Below, piece by piece: positions 28,174 to 37,564 of a DNA stretch of 64,000 bases (the stretch's first letter is position 1; the number at the start of each line of letters is the position of its first letter). Source of the DNA: an uncultured Anaerobiospirillum sp. (lineage in GTDB: Bacteria > Pseudomonadota > Gammaproteobacteria > Enterobacterales > Succinivibrionaceae); contig CALXOW010000010.1 of NCBI GenBank assembly GCA_944390115.1, positions 1-64,000 on the forward strand, in the 5' to 3' direction. A model generated the notes under the pieces. That model was not told the origin of the DNA. It ran no database searches and was given only the letters and a program-made list of their open reading frames with translations. The position numbers and the translations under genes were made by a program.

Positions 28174-29529
28174 ATGGAGTTTGGTCCCTTACGCCAGCAG
28201 ATTCTCCAGCTTGCGGTCTCGGGCCAGCTGGTTGAACAGCTTGACAGTGAGCCTGCGGTAGAGCAAGTAGGTCCCGCACCAAAGCCTGATGAGGTGCCGT
28301 TTGAGCTGCCAGCTAAGTGGAAGTGGGTACAGATTGGAGCAGTTGGGCAAATTATAGGTGGCGGCACCCCTTCATCAAAAGTACTAGAGTACTGGGAAAA
28401 TCCTGAAGTTGCTTGGATTACTCCAGCTGATTTAGTCGCTACTCAAGGTGCTTACATTTCTTCAGGCTCACGCGGAATTTCTCAGCTTGGTTTGCAAAAG
28501 AGCTCAGCCAAATTGGTTCCAGTTGGTACGGTGATTTATGCTTCCAGAGCCACTATTGGCGCATTGGCTATAGCAACTAATGAATGCTGCACTAATCAAG
28601 GCTGTAAGTCGTTAATCCCATATGAAGCTGTAATCACCTCCAAGTGGGCTTACTACGCCTTGATTTATGCTACCCCTGCAATTAAGAACCTAGCAACTGG
28701 TACAACCTTCGCAGAAATCTCAGGTAAAAAGCTTGGCAGTGTTTGGATTCCCCTTCCTCCTATAAAGGAGCAAGATCGCATCACTGCACAGGTAGATGAG
28801 ATGCTGGGACGCCTTGACCAGATGGAGGCGGCCTATAGTGAGTTTGCTGGGCCTATGGCCGAGCACTTTAGGAACCTTATGCTCGATAAGGCCATTAGGG
28901 GCGAACTGGTACCGCAGCTTGACTCCGAGCCTGAGGTAGAGCAGGTAGGACCAGCCCCTAAGCCTGACGAGGTACCGTTCGAGCTGCCTCCAAAGTGGAA
29001 GTGGGCTAAGATCTGTTCTGTTGGTCAAGTAGTCGGCGGAGCTACCCCAAAGTCAAATATACCAGAATACTGGGAGCATCCAACGGTAACATGGATTACA
29101 ACAGCCGACTTAACCTCCGCAACTAGTGGCTATGTTTCCGATGGAGCAAGAGGCATCACTGAGCTTGGTCTAGCGAATTGTTCAGCAAAGTTAGTTCCAC
29201 CAGGATCGGTGATTTACACAACACGTGGAGCTCGTATTGGTGACTTGGCTATAGCAACAAAAGAGTGCTGCACCAACCAAGGATGTAAAACTCTAGTCCC
29301 AGACACGACGATTCTTACATCTAAGTGGGCCTATTACGCTCTCATGCATTCTACCCCTGTGATAAGGAACATTGCAGCAGGTACAACATTTGCCGAGATA
29401 TCAGGCAAGAAGTTCGGCGAAGTGTTTATTCCCATTCCTCCTATTGAAGAGCAGCGTCGTATCGTAGCCAAGCTCGAAGAAGTCTTCGCAGGCGTCGAGA
29501 AGCTGGGCAGCTTAATGGAGTACGCTTAA
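28174..29529 (+). CDS. hsdS: Type I specificity subunit S with two near-duplicate recognition domains
   Basis: HsdS, 451 residues, sets the DNA sequence recognised by the RM complex. The order is a short N-terminal helix, recognition domain 1 (about 45-205), a central conserved helix region (DRITAQVDEMLGRLDQME), recognition domain 2 (about 270-425) and a C-terminal helix. The two domains are clearly paralogous. Both contain the motifs EYWE, SAKLVP, ECCTNQGCK, SKWAYYAL, TGTTFAEISGKK or AGTTFAEISGKK, and PPI-x-EQ, with more than half of positions the same by eye. The linkers before each (QLDSEP-V-EQVGPAPKPDEVPFEL) are also repeated. Such symmetry predicts a recognition site with two similar, inverted halves. 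AAGGAGG precedes the ATG. Confidence 0.93.
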   Translation: MEFGPLRQQILQLAVSGQLVEQLDSEPAVEQVGPAPKPDEVPFELPAKWKWVQIGAVGQIIGGGTPSSKVLEYWENPEVAWITPADLVATQGAYISSGSRGISQLGLQKSSAKLVPVGTVIYASRATIGALAIATNECCTNQGCKSLIPYEAVITSKWAYYALIYATPAIKNLATGTTFAEISGKKLGSVWIPLPPIKEQDRITAQVDEMLGRLDQMEAAYSEFAGPMAEHFRNLMLDKAIRGELVPQLDSEPEVEQVGPAPKPDEVPFELPPKWKWAKICSVGQVVGGATPKSNIPEYWEHPTVTWITTADLTSATSGYVSDGARGITELGLANCSAKLVPPGSVIYTTRGARIGDLAIATKECCTNQGCKTLVPDTTILTSKWAYYALMHSTPVIRNIAAGTTFAEISGKKFGEVFIPIPPIEEQRRIVAKLEEVFAGVEKLGSLMEYA

Positions 29530-29573
29530 GGGGGCCCCTTAACCACAACCTAAAGGCCGGGCTTACGCCCGGC
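29526..29573 (+). terminator. Terminator after the RM operon
   Basis: Two stem-loops follow hsdS: the palindrome TTAAGGGG-G-CCCCTTAA (29526-29542) and GCCGGGC-TTAC-GCCCGGC (29556-29573). No long T-run follows, so termination strength is uncertain. Confidence 0.5.
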
Positions 29574-29700
29574 TTGACCATACTTAGGGGGTAGGTATAT
29601 GGGCTAAGTAGGGGCGGGCGCTGGAAAGGAACACTGGCCTAACTGCTGCATGCTAAAATGAGATAGGTAGGATGGATTAACGCTGATAGGGGATGAAACT

Positions 29701-31587
29701 GTGGCCGAACTAAACCAAGCGAAGCTGAAGTCCATGCCAATTGGGGCTGAAAGTTGGACTGACCTCAAAGCTAAGTTCTTTGTAGATAAGACCGAAAAAA
29801 TTCTTAATTTGATCACCAATCAAAACAAGGTGTGTTTTTTTCGTCCACGGCGCTTTGGTAAAACCATTCTTGCCTCCACTATTGCTGATCTCTTTCTTAA
29901 TGGAGATAAGAATTTCGAGGGCACGGCTATTCAAGGGAAGTGGCCGTATTCCGCTAATGAGTTCAAGGTTCTAAATATAACTTTTTATGGCCTTGGAACT
30001 AATAATACTACTGGTAAACAAAATATTTTTGATCAAAATATGATGGAACGGAATATCTGTACTCGGGTTCAGCTTGCCCAAACCATATCCGATCCAGAGA
30101 GTGAAGTGCCCTTTAATGACGCTTTTAGTTTTGATCAACTTTTTACTTCGATCGCACGCTGGTCGGCTAAATCAAAGCTGGTATTATTGATTGACGAATG
30201 GGATTATCCGTTATCATCTAATTTAGATAATGAAGTAAACTTCCATTTAGCTCTTGATGTCATTGGCAGTTTTTTTAGTTTTGTAAGAGCAATTCAACCA
30301 AACTTTTTACTTGTTACGGGAATCATGCGCTATAGCAATGCATCACTGTTAACAGGGAACAGTTTGTTCGACATGAGTATGCACCCAGATTTTGCCGATC
30401 TGCTGGGGTACACTCAAACTGAACTTGAAAACAACTTCGGTCCATACATTGAAGAGGCGGCGCGGCGCTTAAATGTGACCGAGGAAGCGCTTTTAGATAA
30501 GATTAAATCTTATTATGACGGTTTTTGTTTTGATGATAAAGCGCAAACTAAATTGTATTGCCCACAATCTATCAACCAATTTTTCGCTCAGTTAACTACT
30601 GGTCCTAACTCCCCAGAGTTTAAAACTTTCTGGACGGATAGTTCTAATACCGCGAGCGCTCTTAGGACTTATCTTAAAGGCCGCATGATAGCCGTTTCCT
30701 CTCTTGAAAGGCTAGTTGATCAGGGCACCTATTTGTCGCGTCAAGCGCTCTCAACTGCCTCAACCTTTGAGGAAGTCCAGTTTTTACCACTGCTGGCGCA
30801 ATGTGGCTACCTCACAATTAAAGAGGTAAAACACAATATTACCGCAGCTGATTTAGATTCCAACAAAATCGTATCAAACGAGCCAACACACGCGGAGGTC
30901 GATCAGCAAAATCCGATAGTTAACGCTCTCAGTGCTACATGGGAGGCGACTTCTTCGTTGGGCAATAGGAATGACACATTTTACCACTGCACCTTCCCAA
31001 ATATGGAGGTTCAAGATGGTTATATCGATGCCTTTTTCCGCTACTTGCTTAATGAGACATACGATGGGGCCAGCCTTTGGCTACCCCACGCAACCACCCA
31101 ACTAGCAATAGCTCTTCGTGATGGGAATATCGCCAAAACGGCAGATTGGCTCAACGAACTTCTGGTCGACTCCATTTTCTACGACAAGAAGATTTCTATC
31201 CTCGAGAGCGTTTATCGTGATTTTATTAAAACTTTTTTTAGATTTAAACTGCGAGCTCGGGTAGAAATCGCCAACAGCTCAGGGCGCTCTGACCTAGAAG
31301 TTGCCGTTGGTAAACGTGTTTACATCTTTGAACTGAAGCGTTCCTCCTCTAAGTCGCACAAAGCAATTCAAAAGCTGCTTGATGAAGCTGAGTCTCAAAT
31401 TGACCTTAATTCTTATGGGATTAACGATGTTAATCACGAGTACTATCGTGGTGCTGAGCTCGTTGCAGTGATCTTTGTGATCTACGACAAGACAAGACAA
31501 ATCGCTGCGTGGCGCAGTATTGACGTTAATGGCCTGCACCAGGAAGGAACCTTAAACCACAAAAATCATCGCAATACCTTTTTGTAG
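29701..31587 (+). CDS. AAA-ATPase-like protein with PD-(D/E)XK nuclease domain
   Basis: A 628-residue protein of the same two-domain type as the 7316-9025 gene. The P-loop RPRRFGKTIL is near residue 48, Walker B LLIDEWDYPL near 162, and the sensor-like LLVTGIMRYS near 202. The nuclease core has Asp in GRSDLEV near 526 and FELKRS near 543, then a long helix HKAIQKLLDEAESQI. The start is GTG, with TAGGGGATG upstream. Coding DNA here is noticeably more AT-rich than in the flanking RM operon and the 7316 paralogue, which suggests separate acquisition. The exact role of this family is not established. Confidence 0.85.
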   Translation: MAELNQAKLKSMPIGAESWTDLKAKFFVDKTEKILNLITNQNKVCFFRPRRFGKTILASTIADLFLNGDKNFEGTAIQGKWPYSANEFKVLNITFYGLGTNNTTGKQNIFDQNMMERNICTRVQLAQTISDPESEVPFNDAFSFDQLFTSIARWSAKSKLVLLIDEWDYPLSSNLDNEVNFHLALDVIGSFFSFVRAIQPNFLLVTGIMRYSNASLLTGNSLFDMSMHPDFADLLGYTQTELENNFGPYIEEAARRLNVTEEALLDKIKSYYDGFCFDDKAQTKLYCPQSINQFFAQLTTGPNSPEFKTFWTDSSNTASALRTYLKGRMIAVSSLERLVDQGTYLSRQALSTASTFEEVQFLPLLAQCGYLTIKEVKHNITAADLDSNKIVSNEPTHAEVDQQNPIVNALSATWEATSSLGNRNDTFYHCTFPNMEVQDGYIDAFFRYLLNETYDGASLWLPHATTQLAIALRDGNIAKTADWLNELLVDSIFYDKKISILESVYRDFIKTFFRFKLRARVEIANSSGRSDLEVAVGKRVYIFELKRSSSKSHKAIQKLLDEAESQIDLNSYGINDVNHEYYRGAELVAVIFVIYDKTRQIAAWRSIDVNGLHQEGTLNHKNHRNTFL

Positions 31588-31662
31588 AGAGATGGCTTGA
31601 CCTAGACGGGAGCCGGAAATGTGGCTTGAGCATGTCGCCCCGTGCTAGCGCCCCACCTCATA

Positions 31663-32048
31663 AGGAAGCTGTCACTTAATTAATGTCCAAATTTTTCGAC
31701 CTGTGCGGTCGGCGACCATTGCGAGACCAAAACCTTGAAGTTTGCCGGTTTGCTGATGGCTATCGGTTGACCGGAACTCAAATCATAGCCATCGATAGCA
31801 ACCAAATATCAAGGTGCGTACTGGTATCACAGCTCGGATTTTCGACCTGTACGGTCGTGTGCCACCTTTAAGTAAACAACCACCTAAAACGGCTCTTTGC
31901 GCTGTACCTGCAATCACTCTTAAGCTCTTTGTGGTAATCATAAGAGCCATAAACAGGCAGAAAGCACGATATCTGTGGCTGTTTGCTTCTAAGTGGCAGT
32001 CGACCGTACAGGTCGAAATTTTGGACACTTATTTTGTTATAGCTTCCT
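31663..32048. mobile_element. 386-bp non-coding element with nested inverted repeats
   Basis: The ends (31663-31711 and 32001-32048) are imperfect inverted repeats of about 48 bp: AGGAAGCT, an 11-nt variable gap, then A-x-TGTCCAAA-x-TTTCGACC and GT-x-CGGTCG. A third copy of TTTCGACCTGTACGGTCG lies inside (31844-31861) and, with the right end, forms a second inverted pair that extends into TGCCAC/GTGGCA. Another internal dyad, GATGGCTAT/ATAGCCATC, is at about 31756-31798. No coding frame is credible. It looks like a MITE or a nested pair of MITEs. I find no clear target-site duplication. Confidence 0.6.
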
Positions 32049-32140
32049 AAGGAACTGAATGCCATCACTTGGATCACGAGCATGATTGGGAGGTAGCATC
32101 ACGCAGTTTTTACCTCTCCAATCATGTTAACAAGCCGATT

Positions 32141-32475
32141 TTAAGCTATTTATACGCGCAAAGCGATTTTGGCGCACCAATCGTTTTAAGCAAGGTATTT
32201 ACTCCAAACCATGCGCCAAAACCGGCCAAAATCGGGCCCAGATAGGGGTACTCAGAGGTAGGTTCCTGAAACTTGATGGCAACAGGACATAGGGTGCATG
32301 ACATAGGGTGGGTGAGCCGCTGCTAATGAAGTCAGGCCACCTAGTTCTGGTCCATGCCTGGAGGCAGGTTAGTCCCAGCTCAAGTTGGCAGAGAATAGGG
32401 GCCTGCTAAACAGCAGGACTTCGAACGAGCGCCGGACTTGAAGATGTCACAGACCCCTTCCCCTTAGAGACCTAT
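32141..32475. repeat. 335-bp direct repeat, copy 1 (structured 174-bp core)
   Basis: The segment recurs at 33948-34282. The last 174 bp (32302-32475 and 34109-34282) are identical, while the first 160 bp differ at scattered positions. The identical core can fold into consecutive hairpins: TGCC-TGGA-GGCA, CCAGC-TCAA-GTTGG and CCTGCT-AAAC-AGCAGG. It has no coding capacity. Such sharp conservation with strong hairpins suggests a structured RNA or an element end; which is not clear. Confidence 0.7.
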
Positions 32476-32702
32476 ATCAGGACTTGCGGTAAGACACCGA
32501 CCTTAAAGGTCAGCACTGTACAGTCCTTGAGCTTAAGGCCAAGAGCTGACCCCACATGCCAGCCCCAAGCTGAACTAGAAGCGAGGTTAGCGCAAGTCAC
32601 TGCGGACTTGTAGCAATGCTTGTTGACTGAATAGTGTAAAGATGATTAAATATATCAGATAATTTAATATGGCAATAATCTTGCCTCCATAAGGAGCCCC
32701 AA
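32476..32702. promoter_or_regulatory. Leader of the truncated AAA-ATPase gene
   Basis: The first part is featureless, apart from the palindromic CTGTACAG at 32516-32523. The last 70 bp are AT-rich (ATTAAATATATCAGATAATTT), a probable promoter region. AAGGAG precedes the next ATG. Confidence 0.35.
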
Positions 32703-33941
32703 ATGACCGCTAATGTTCTTGATGCTCTGCGAGCACTGCCTACCGAGACAAACTCGTGGGCCGATATCCGCAGCAAAGACTTGCTTTATGTCGACAAAAC
32801 TGAGTTAATCCTCGACTTAGTGTCGAACCACAAGCGTGCTTTTATCGCCCGGCCTCAGGGCTTTGGTAAGACCCTGCTTAACTCGATTTTGACCGAGCTC
32901 TTTAGGCACGGCGATCAGTCCTTTGAGGGTACCACCATCTACGGTAAGTGGAATCGGCCCTTAGGCACCAAGGTGATTAGCTGCAATTTTTCAGGCCCGG
33001 CTCAAACAACTGCTAGTGGCTTGACGGCCTTGATCTGCAAACGCTTGGTTGAAGCTTGCCGCCAAGCCGGTTTTACTGAGGACGTCTGCAAGCAGCTCAG
33101 TTTGCCTATAACCTTTGAGGGCTTCTTTAGGCAGCTTAAGGCAGTTACACGTGAGGAGTCGCTCATGTTCCTGATCGATGACTGGGACTACCACTTACTG
33201 GTTAGCTTGACCGTAGGATGGCAGTTTAAAGGCTTAGCCAAGGTCTTAAAACAATTCTTTGCAGAATTTGAAACGTTGGACAACGTCGAGTTTGCCTTGG
33301 TGACAGGCACCTTGCGTTACTCCGGTGGCTGCCCATGGGCCGGAGATGAGCGTTATGACCAGACTTTATCCTCTCATTACGCGACCTTGTTGGGCTACAC
33401 TGAGTCCGAATTAGAACGCTACTTCACGGCGTATGCCCAAGCAACATTGCAGCGCAAAGATGAGTTAACCGAAGACTTCTGTACTCTGCGCGAGTACTAC
33501 GGTGGATACTGTTTTGATGAACAGGCCGAAACCAAGTTGTACAGCTCTCACGAGATCAATGCTTTCTATGCCCAGTTGTGGGAATCAGATGAGGAACTGA
33601 ACTTTAAATTCTTTTGGTGCACAAACCCAAGTCCCAATCACGATTTAGTCGCACTCATTGCCAAGCATAAGCCGACTGATTCGACCATACAGCGCTATTG
33701 GGATGGTGATACCTGGTTTAGTCGCGCACAATTGGCCGCATGCTCAACTTATGACCAGCTTTCCTTTGATCAGCTGATGCTTCAGTTAGGTTACCTCAGA
33801 GTTATAGCTCGTGAAGACGACTCAAAATCGCGCGGACCAAGATACGTATGCGGTTTAGCCAATGGTGAGATCGGGGATATCATTGAATATGCCCTCGACC
33901 TCTATGACGAAGGCTACAGGCATTATATCCAATGCGACTAG
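32703..33941 (+). CDS. AAA-ATPase-like protein lacking the nuclease domain
   Basis: A 412-residue relative of the 29701 and 7316 genes. The P-loop reads RPQGFGKTLL near residue 50, with Gln-Gly where the others have Arg-Arg, and Walker B is FLIDDWDYHL near 156. GTLRYSGG and LLGYTESELERYF follow as in the paralogues. The protein stops where the C-terminal PD-(D/E)XK nuclease domain would begin, 7 nt before the second 335-bp repeat, so recombination at the repeat probably removed it. The start is well supported by AAGGAG. It may be a decayed gene or a stand-alone ATPase. Confidence 0.75.
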   Translation: MTANVLDALRALPTETNSWADIRSKDLLYVDKTELILDLVSNHKRAFIARPQGFGKTLLNSILTELFRHGDQSFEGTTIYGKWNRPLGTKVISCNFSGPAQTTASGLTALICKRLVEACRQAGFTEDVCKQLSLPITFEGFFRQLKAVTREESLMFLIDDWDYHLLVSLTVGWQFKGLAKVLKQFFAEFETLDNVEFALVTGTLRYSGGCPWAGDERYDQTLSSHYATLLGYTESELERYFTAYAQATLQRKDELTEDFCTLREYYGGYCFDEQAETKLYSSHEINAFYAQLWESDEELNFKFFWCTNPSPNHDLVALIAKHKPTDSTIQRYWDGDTWFSRAQLAACSTYDQLSFDQLMLQLGYLRVIAREDDSKSRGPRYVCGLANGEIGDIIEYALDLYDEGYRHYIQCD

Positions 33942-33947
33942 GCTTAT

Positions 33948-34282
33948 TTCAGCCATTTATACGCGTAAAACGATTTTGGCGCACCAATTGATGGGAGCAA
34001 GGTATTTACTCTAAACGATGCGCCAAAACCGGCCCAAATTGGGCCAAGATAGGGGTACTCCAAGGTTGGTTCCTGGATCTTGATGGCACAAGGACATAGG
34101 GTGCAGGGCATAGGGTGGGTGAGCCGCTGCTAATGAAGTCAGGCCACCTAGTTCTGGTCCATGCCTGGAGGCAGGTTAGTCCCAGCTCAAGTTGGCAGAG
34201 AATAGGGGCCTGCTAAACAGCAGGACTTCGAACGAGCGCCGGACTTGAAGATGTCACAGACCCCTTCCCCTTAGAGACCTAT
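33948..34282. repeat. 335-bp direct repeat, copy 2
   Basis: See copy 1 at 32141-32475; the spacing is 1807 bp. Together they bracket the truncated AAA-ATPase gene and could have arisen by duplication of the whole 1.8-kb unit followed by loss of one gene. Confidence 0.7.
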
Positions 34283-35955
34283 GAGGGGGCTTGGCCTAGA
34301 CTCCGCATTCGATGGTCACTCCGACGCAGGTCTTGCGCTTTAGGCCAAGACTTGGCTCCGTTCACCTAACCTATGACCTGACCTTGAGCGCGGCTGGAGC
34401 TGGTCGCTCCGTACTTGCGGCCGCGCCCACTTCGAGCTCAGCTTGAGCTAAGACCGGTGTCGACTTCGGACTATATACAGTCCTTAGTGCAGTCCAACTT
34501 AGACCTGAGCTGCCAGTCACTTGGTGCCAGACAGACTGCGACATATCAGCCATGAGGCGCGCCGCCCAGACCACAATCCTTGATGTGGACTTCGGAGCTT
34601 TGCTTCAAAATCTATGCGCACGACCCTATTAGATTATGTTAAATTTAGCTAATATATAAGTTAAGCGTGCTCCTTCTATTTAAGACCCGCGCAGAAGTCG
34701 CTGCCTGAGCTGCTTGCCTGAGATTTCTGTTGTCTTCATGGTGCTGTGGCGTCTTGGTGGAGCTCCTGCCCTTATCTTTATAGTCCTACTACCTTAATTT
34801 AACATAACTACCATTATGCGAAGTTCAAAATCAGACTGAGATATGCCTCAAAAACCAAAAGCTCAAGCGTCACCCAGACCACAAACCCAAACCAGCCCAC
34901 ATAGCTGACAGCCCAACCAGCACTCAGCACCAGACCAAGCGCCTAAGACACTCCGACCAATCTCAAGTCACCAACCCTTAAGAACCAAGACCGCCACCCA
35001 GTCCCCAGATAGTCCGCCCATGCTACTTACCCCAAACCGGGTCGAGCTCGTCCCCAGAGCCGGACTAATAACTCAGCCTAGGGTGCAGGGTCATAAGATA
35101 GGTCGAGGTCGTAGGGTCGAGTCCGTACCCAAAGGCAAGCTGGGAGTCGGTCGGTCGGTCTTACTTACGAGCTGAAGGGTTAGCTGAGGTCAACGCCAGT
35201 TCGGTGAACTGGGTCACCGCCAAGGGAAGGTTGTCTTAAGTAGGACCTGAGCTTTTCGGACCTACCCCTATCCTGCCCCACCCTACCTCCAGATCTATTC
35301 ACCCCAAGGTCGGTGCACCTACCGACCTAGCCCATGGCCTGACCAAGCTACCAGAACCAAACTTACCTCGGAACTCAGAGGCTTAGGTCAAAGCTACACC
35401 GACCACGACCACCAAAGTCAGGTTGGCTCGAGCTGACTCTGAGTCCAAAGTCATGCTTCGCCCCGGTGCTCAGCCGTGACCTAGAAAGCCCGCCAACCGG
35501 ACCACCAACATCCTGCACCATGGTGGCTCTGTTGGGTCGCGGTGCCTTAGAGCTGGCAGTAGCGTGATTGCCCCTACGATGACCGTTGCTCTTCAAGCCC
35601 CTCGGTCGCGACCGAGGTTGGCCGAGTGAACCTGTGAGGGCGCTGAGCTGACGCAGATTGAGCTCAAGCTACCTTTGAGACCGACTGAAATGACCGGTTT
35701 TGACGCATCAATCCCTGCAACTACCACCACAAAGGTCAATTCATGCGCCAAAACCCGTTTATGCGTATAAAAGGCTTAAACAAGCCATTTATTGCATTAA
35801 AGTCGTAGCTGTGCCCGCGCTGGCACTACCAGCCCATAGGTCGAGGCTCGGTTCAACCCTGGCTGCACCCTCAGAGCGCTGGTGTAGCAGCGCCGTTTTA
35901 GCAGTCACGCCTCGCAGGTTATTTTCTGCTGGAGCAATTAGTGAGGAGGTCAAGT
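34283..35955. other. Long gene-poor stretch
   Basis: I see no credible gene in either strand. 34600-34680 and 34790-34820 are AT-rich. About 34850-35040 is strikingly poor in G (mostly A and C on the plus strand). 35680-35790 contains a diverged, inverted relative of the first part of the 335-bp repeats (TGCGCCAAAACC..., TATGCGTATAAAAGG). The stretch looks like decayed mobile DNA. Confidence 0.5.
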
Positions 35956-36042
35956 GCTATAATGACTTCATAACATTTAGCAAAGCGTCAACATTACGTT
36001 GACGTGAAGTTCCGTTACTGGATGGAGACCGAGCCATCCAGT
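35956..36042 (+). ncRNA. Candidate small structured RNA with its promoter
   Basis: TGCTATAAT (-10 box 35958-35963, extended form) is followed by two perfect hairpins: CGTCAAC-ATTAC-GTTGACG (35986-36004) and ACTGGATGG-AGACCGAG-CCATCCAGT (36017-36042). No open reading frame with a ribosome binding site follows. There is no T-run after the second stem, so the 3' end is unsure. Confidence 0.3.
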
Positions 36043-37205
36043 CCTAAACCTGAACTAACTTCGCCGCGCGCGCTCAACCACCTGCCTCTCCCTCCCTGCG
36101 CCACTTCATCTTTAAGCTGAGCCCTATTCTTTGCCCCGAGCTTCCCCCTATTTAGGCCGGTTTTGCGGCATGCTTGCCTGTAAGTACTAAGCCCCAAGGT
36201 CAATCATGAGCTATAAACGATATACGCGTATAAAGCGCTTAAACTAGGTATTTTGCTTGACTCAGCGGGCTCAAGTGTACGCAGTGACTGGCTGCGGGGC
36301 GCGCTGTTTGAGCTTGATGGCCGCCGCTGCTCTGACGCCATCTGGGGCTTGGCCGTTACGCCCGGCTTGGACCTCACCCCATAATCCCCGCCCCAAGCCC
36401 AGGGCGCTACCAGCCAAAAGCTGACTTTTGCCCTTATCACGTATCTGACAAAACAGATTGCGGCTCTTGAATGAAGTGCATGGTGCTGCCCGGTACGGCT
36501 TTATCTTTGGGCGGCAGTTAGTTCAAATCCCAAACGACACTTCGGTCGCACACACCATGGAGGGGGATTAAGCTCATCGTGGGTATGCGCCTTCAGCGGG
36601 AGTTAGTCACTCTGGTGGCACGGATTAGCCTTGGGCTTAGCTCCAATAAGTTGCTGCGTCATTGCGCCCTGGGAGAGCTGGAGTTACCAGCGCCCGCCCC
36701 TAGTCTTTTGCTCGTTTTGCCCTACCACTATATTAAGACAATCGATAAACTTAATATAGTCGTTGTGCATCATGACACGAATGATTTAGGGTAAGCTCAT
36801 TGCGCGGGGTTGGGCTGGGGTGAGGTGCTCGCTGGGTGAAGAGCAAAGGTGGATTAGGCTATCTGCTTTGCTAATGGTAGCTGCGCTCGAGCCGACCTAA
36901 GGGTATTGCCGACATTGGAGCGCTCCCAGCGAGCTTAAGGTAAAACTCAGTATCCTGAGCCGAGAGTTAGTACCGTCCATCCTACGACGAGGCTGGCGGC
37001 AAGAAGCGCTACTTCGAACATGGGATTGCTCCTTAAGTTGTGTGACCTAATGGCGCAGGACCATACTACCTGGCTGGCCCCACTGCGGCGGCTCGTCTAC
37101 CCTAGGCCGCGCAGCTCCAGCCTTAAGCTGCGCCCAATGCGAAATCAGTGCCCGCCGCCCATAGATGTAAGATTGACTACCTATGGACCTGAGCGTGGGT
37201 ATGGC
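36043..37205. other. Gene-poor stretch with strong inverted repeat
   Basis: The only clear structures are the palindrome TATACGCGTATA near 36218-36229, next to sequence related to the 335-bp repeat, and a perfect 11-bp inverted repeat ACTATATTAAG (36727-36737) with CTTAATATAGT (36750-36760). The latter could be an operator or hairpin. One exact AGCGCCCGCCCC lies at 36689-36700. Short reading frames have no support. Confidence 0.4.
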
Positions 37206-37289
37206 TTAGCGCCGAGGCCAAAAGAAATAGGCCAGCAGCCCGAGAAAGATAATCGTGATGTACATATTGATGAGTGCATCGTTGTTCAT
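37206..37289 (-). CDS. 27-residue single-span membrane microprotein
   Basis: A small frame with a real ribosome binding site (AGGA, 9 nt before ATG) encodes MNNDALINMYITIIFLGLLA followed by YFFWPRR. This is one hydrophobic helix with a polar N-terminus and a positive C-terminus, the layout of small inner-membrane proteins. The outline resembles CcoQ of cbb3 oxidase, but no oxidase genes are near and the match is too short to name it. Chance occurrence cannot be excluded. Confidence 0.4.
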   Translation of the reverse strand: MNNDALINMYITIIFLGLLAYFFWPRR

Positions 37290-37564
37290 GGCTGGATTCC
37301 TATATGGCCTAAAGTGGATGGGGTCGTATCCCGTGGTCGTCCTCGTGGGCTCAGTATTAACACGCGCGACCTTGGTCTTAGTGCTGAGTGGTCGCCGTGA
37401 TACTAAGTAAAAGCTTGGGGCTTATAAGTGGTGTGCATTGCAACAGCGCCCGCCCCTTAAGGCGTAAAGATAAACCTGTAGTCTTAACTCTCCAGTACCT
37501 ACTAAGGTCACGGTAAGTTCGAGAGCTCGAAGAGTGCGCCGCTTGTACCTGCTATGGTGTCGTC

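Noticed and set aside
31683-32083. Overlapping short frames on both strands
   Set aside because: They result from the inverted-repeat element; the sequences mirror each other and lack start signals.
36487-36545. tRNA- or tmRNA-like end (GTTCAAATCCC and a terminal CACCA)
   Set aside because: The T-arm stem does not pair next to the loop and no acceptor or anticodon arms can be built upstream.
37020-37400. 126-codon plus-strand frame
   Set aside because: No ribosome binding site; Arg/Pro-rich composition typical of a shadow frame; the opposite strand has a better-supported small gene.
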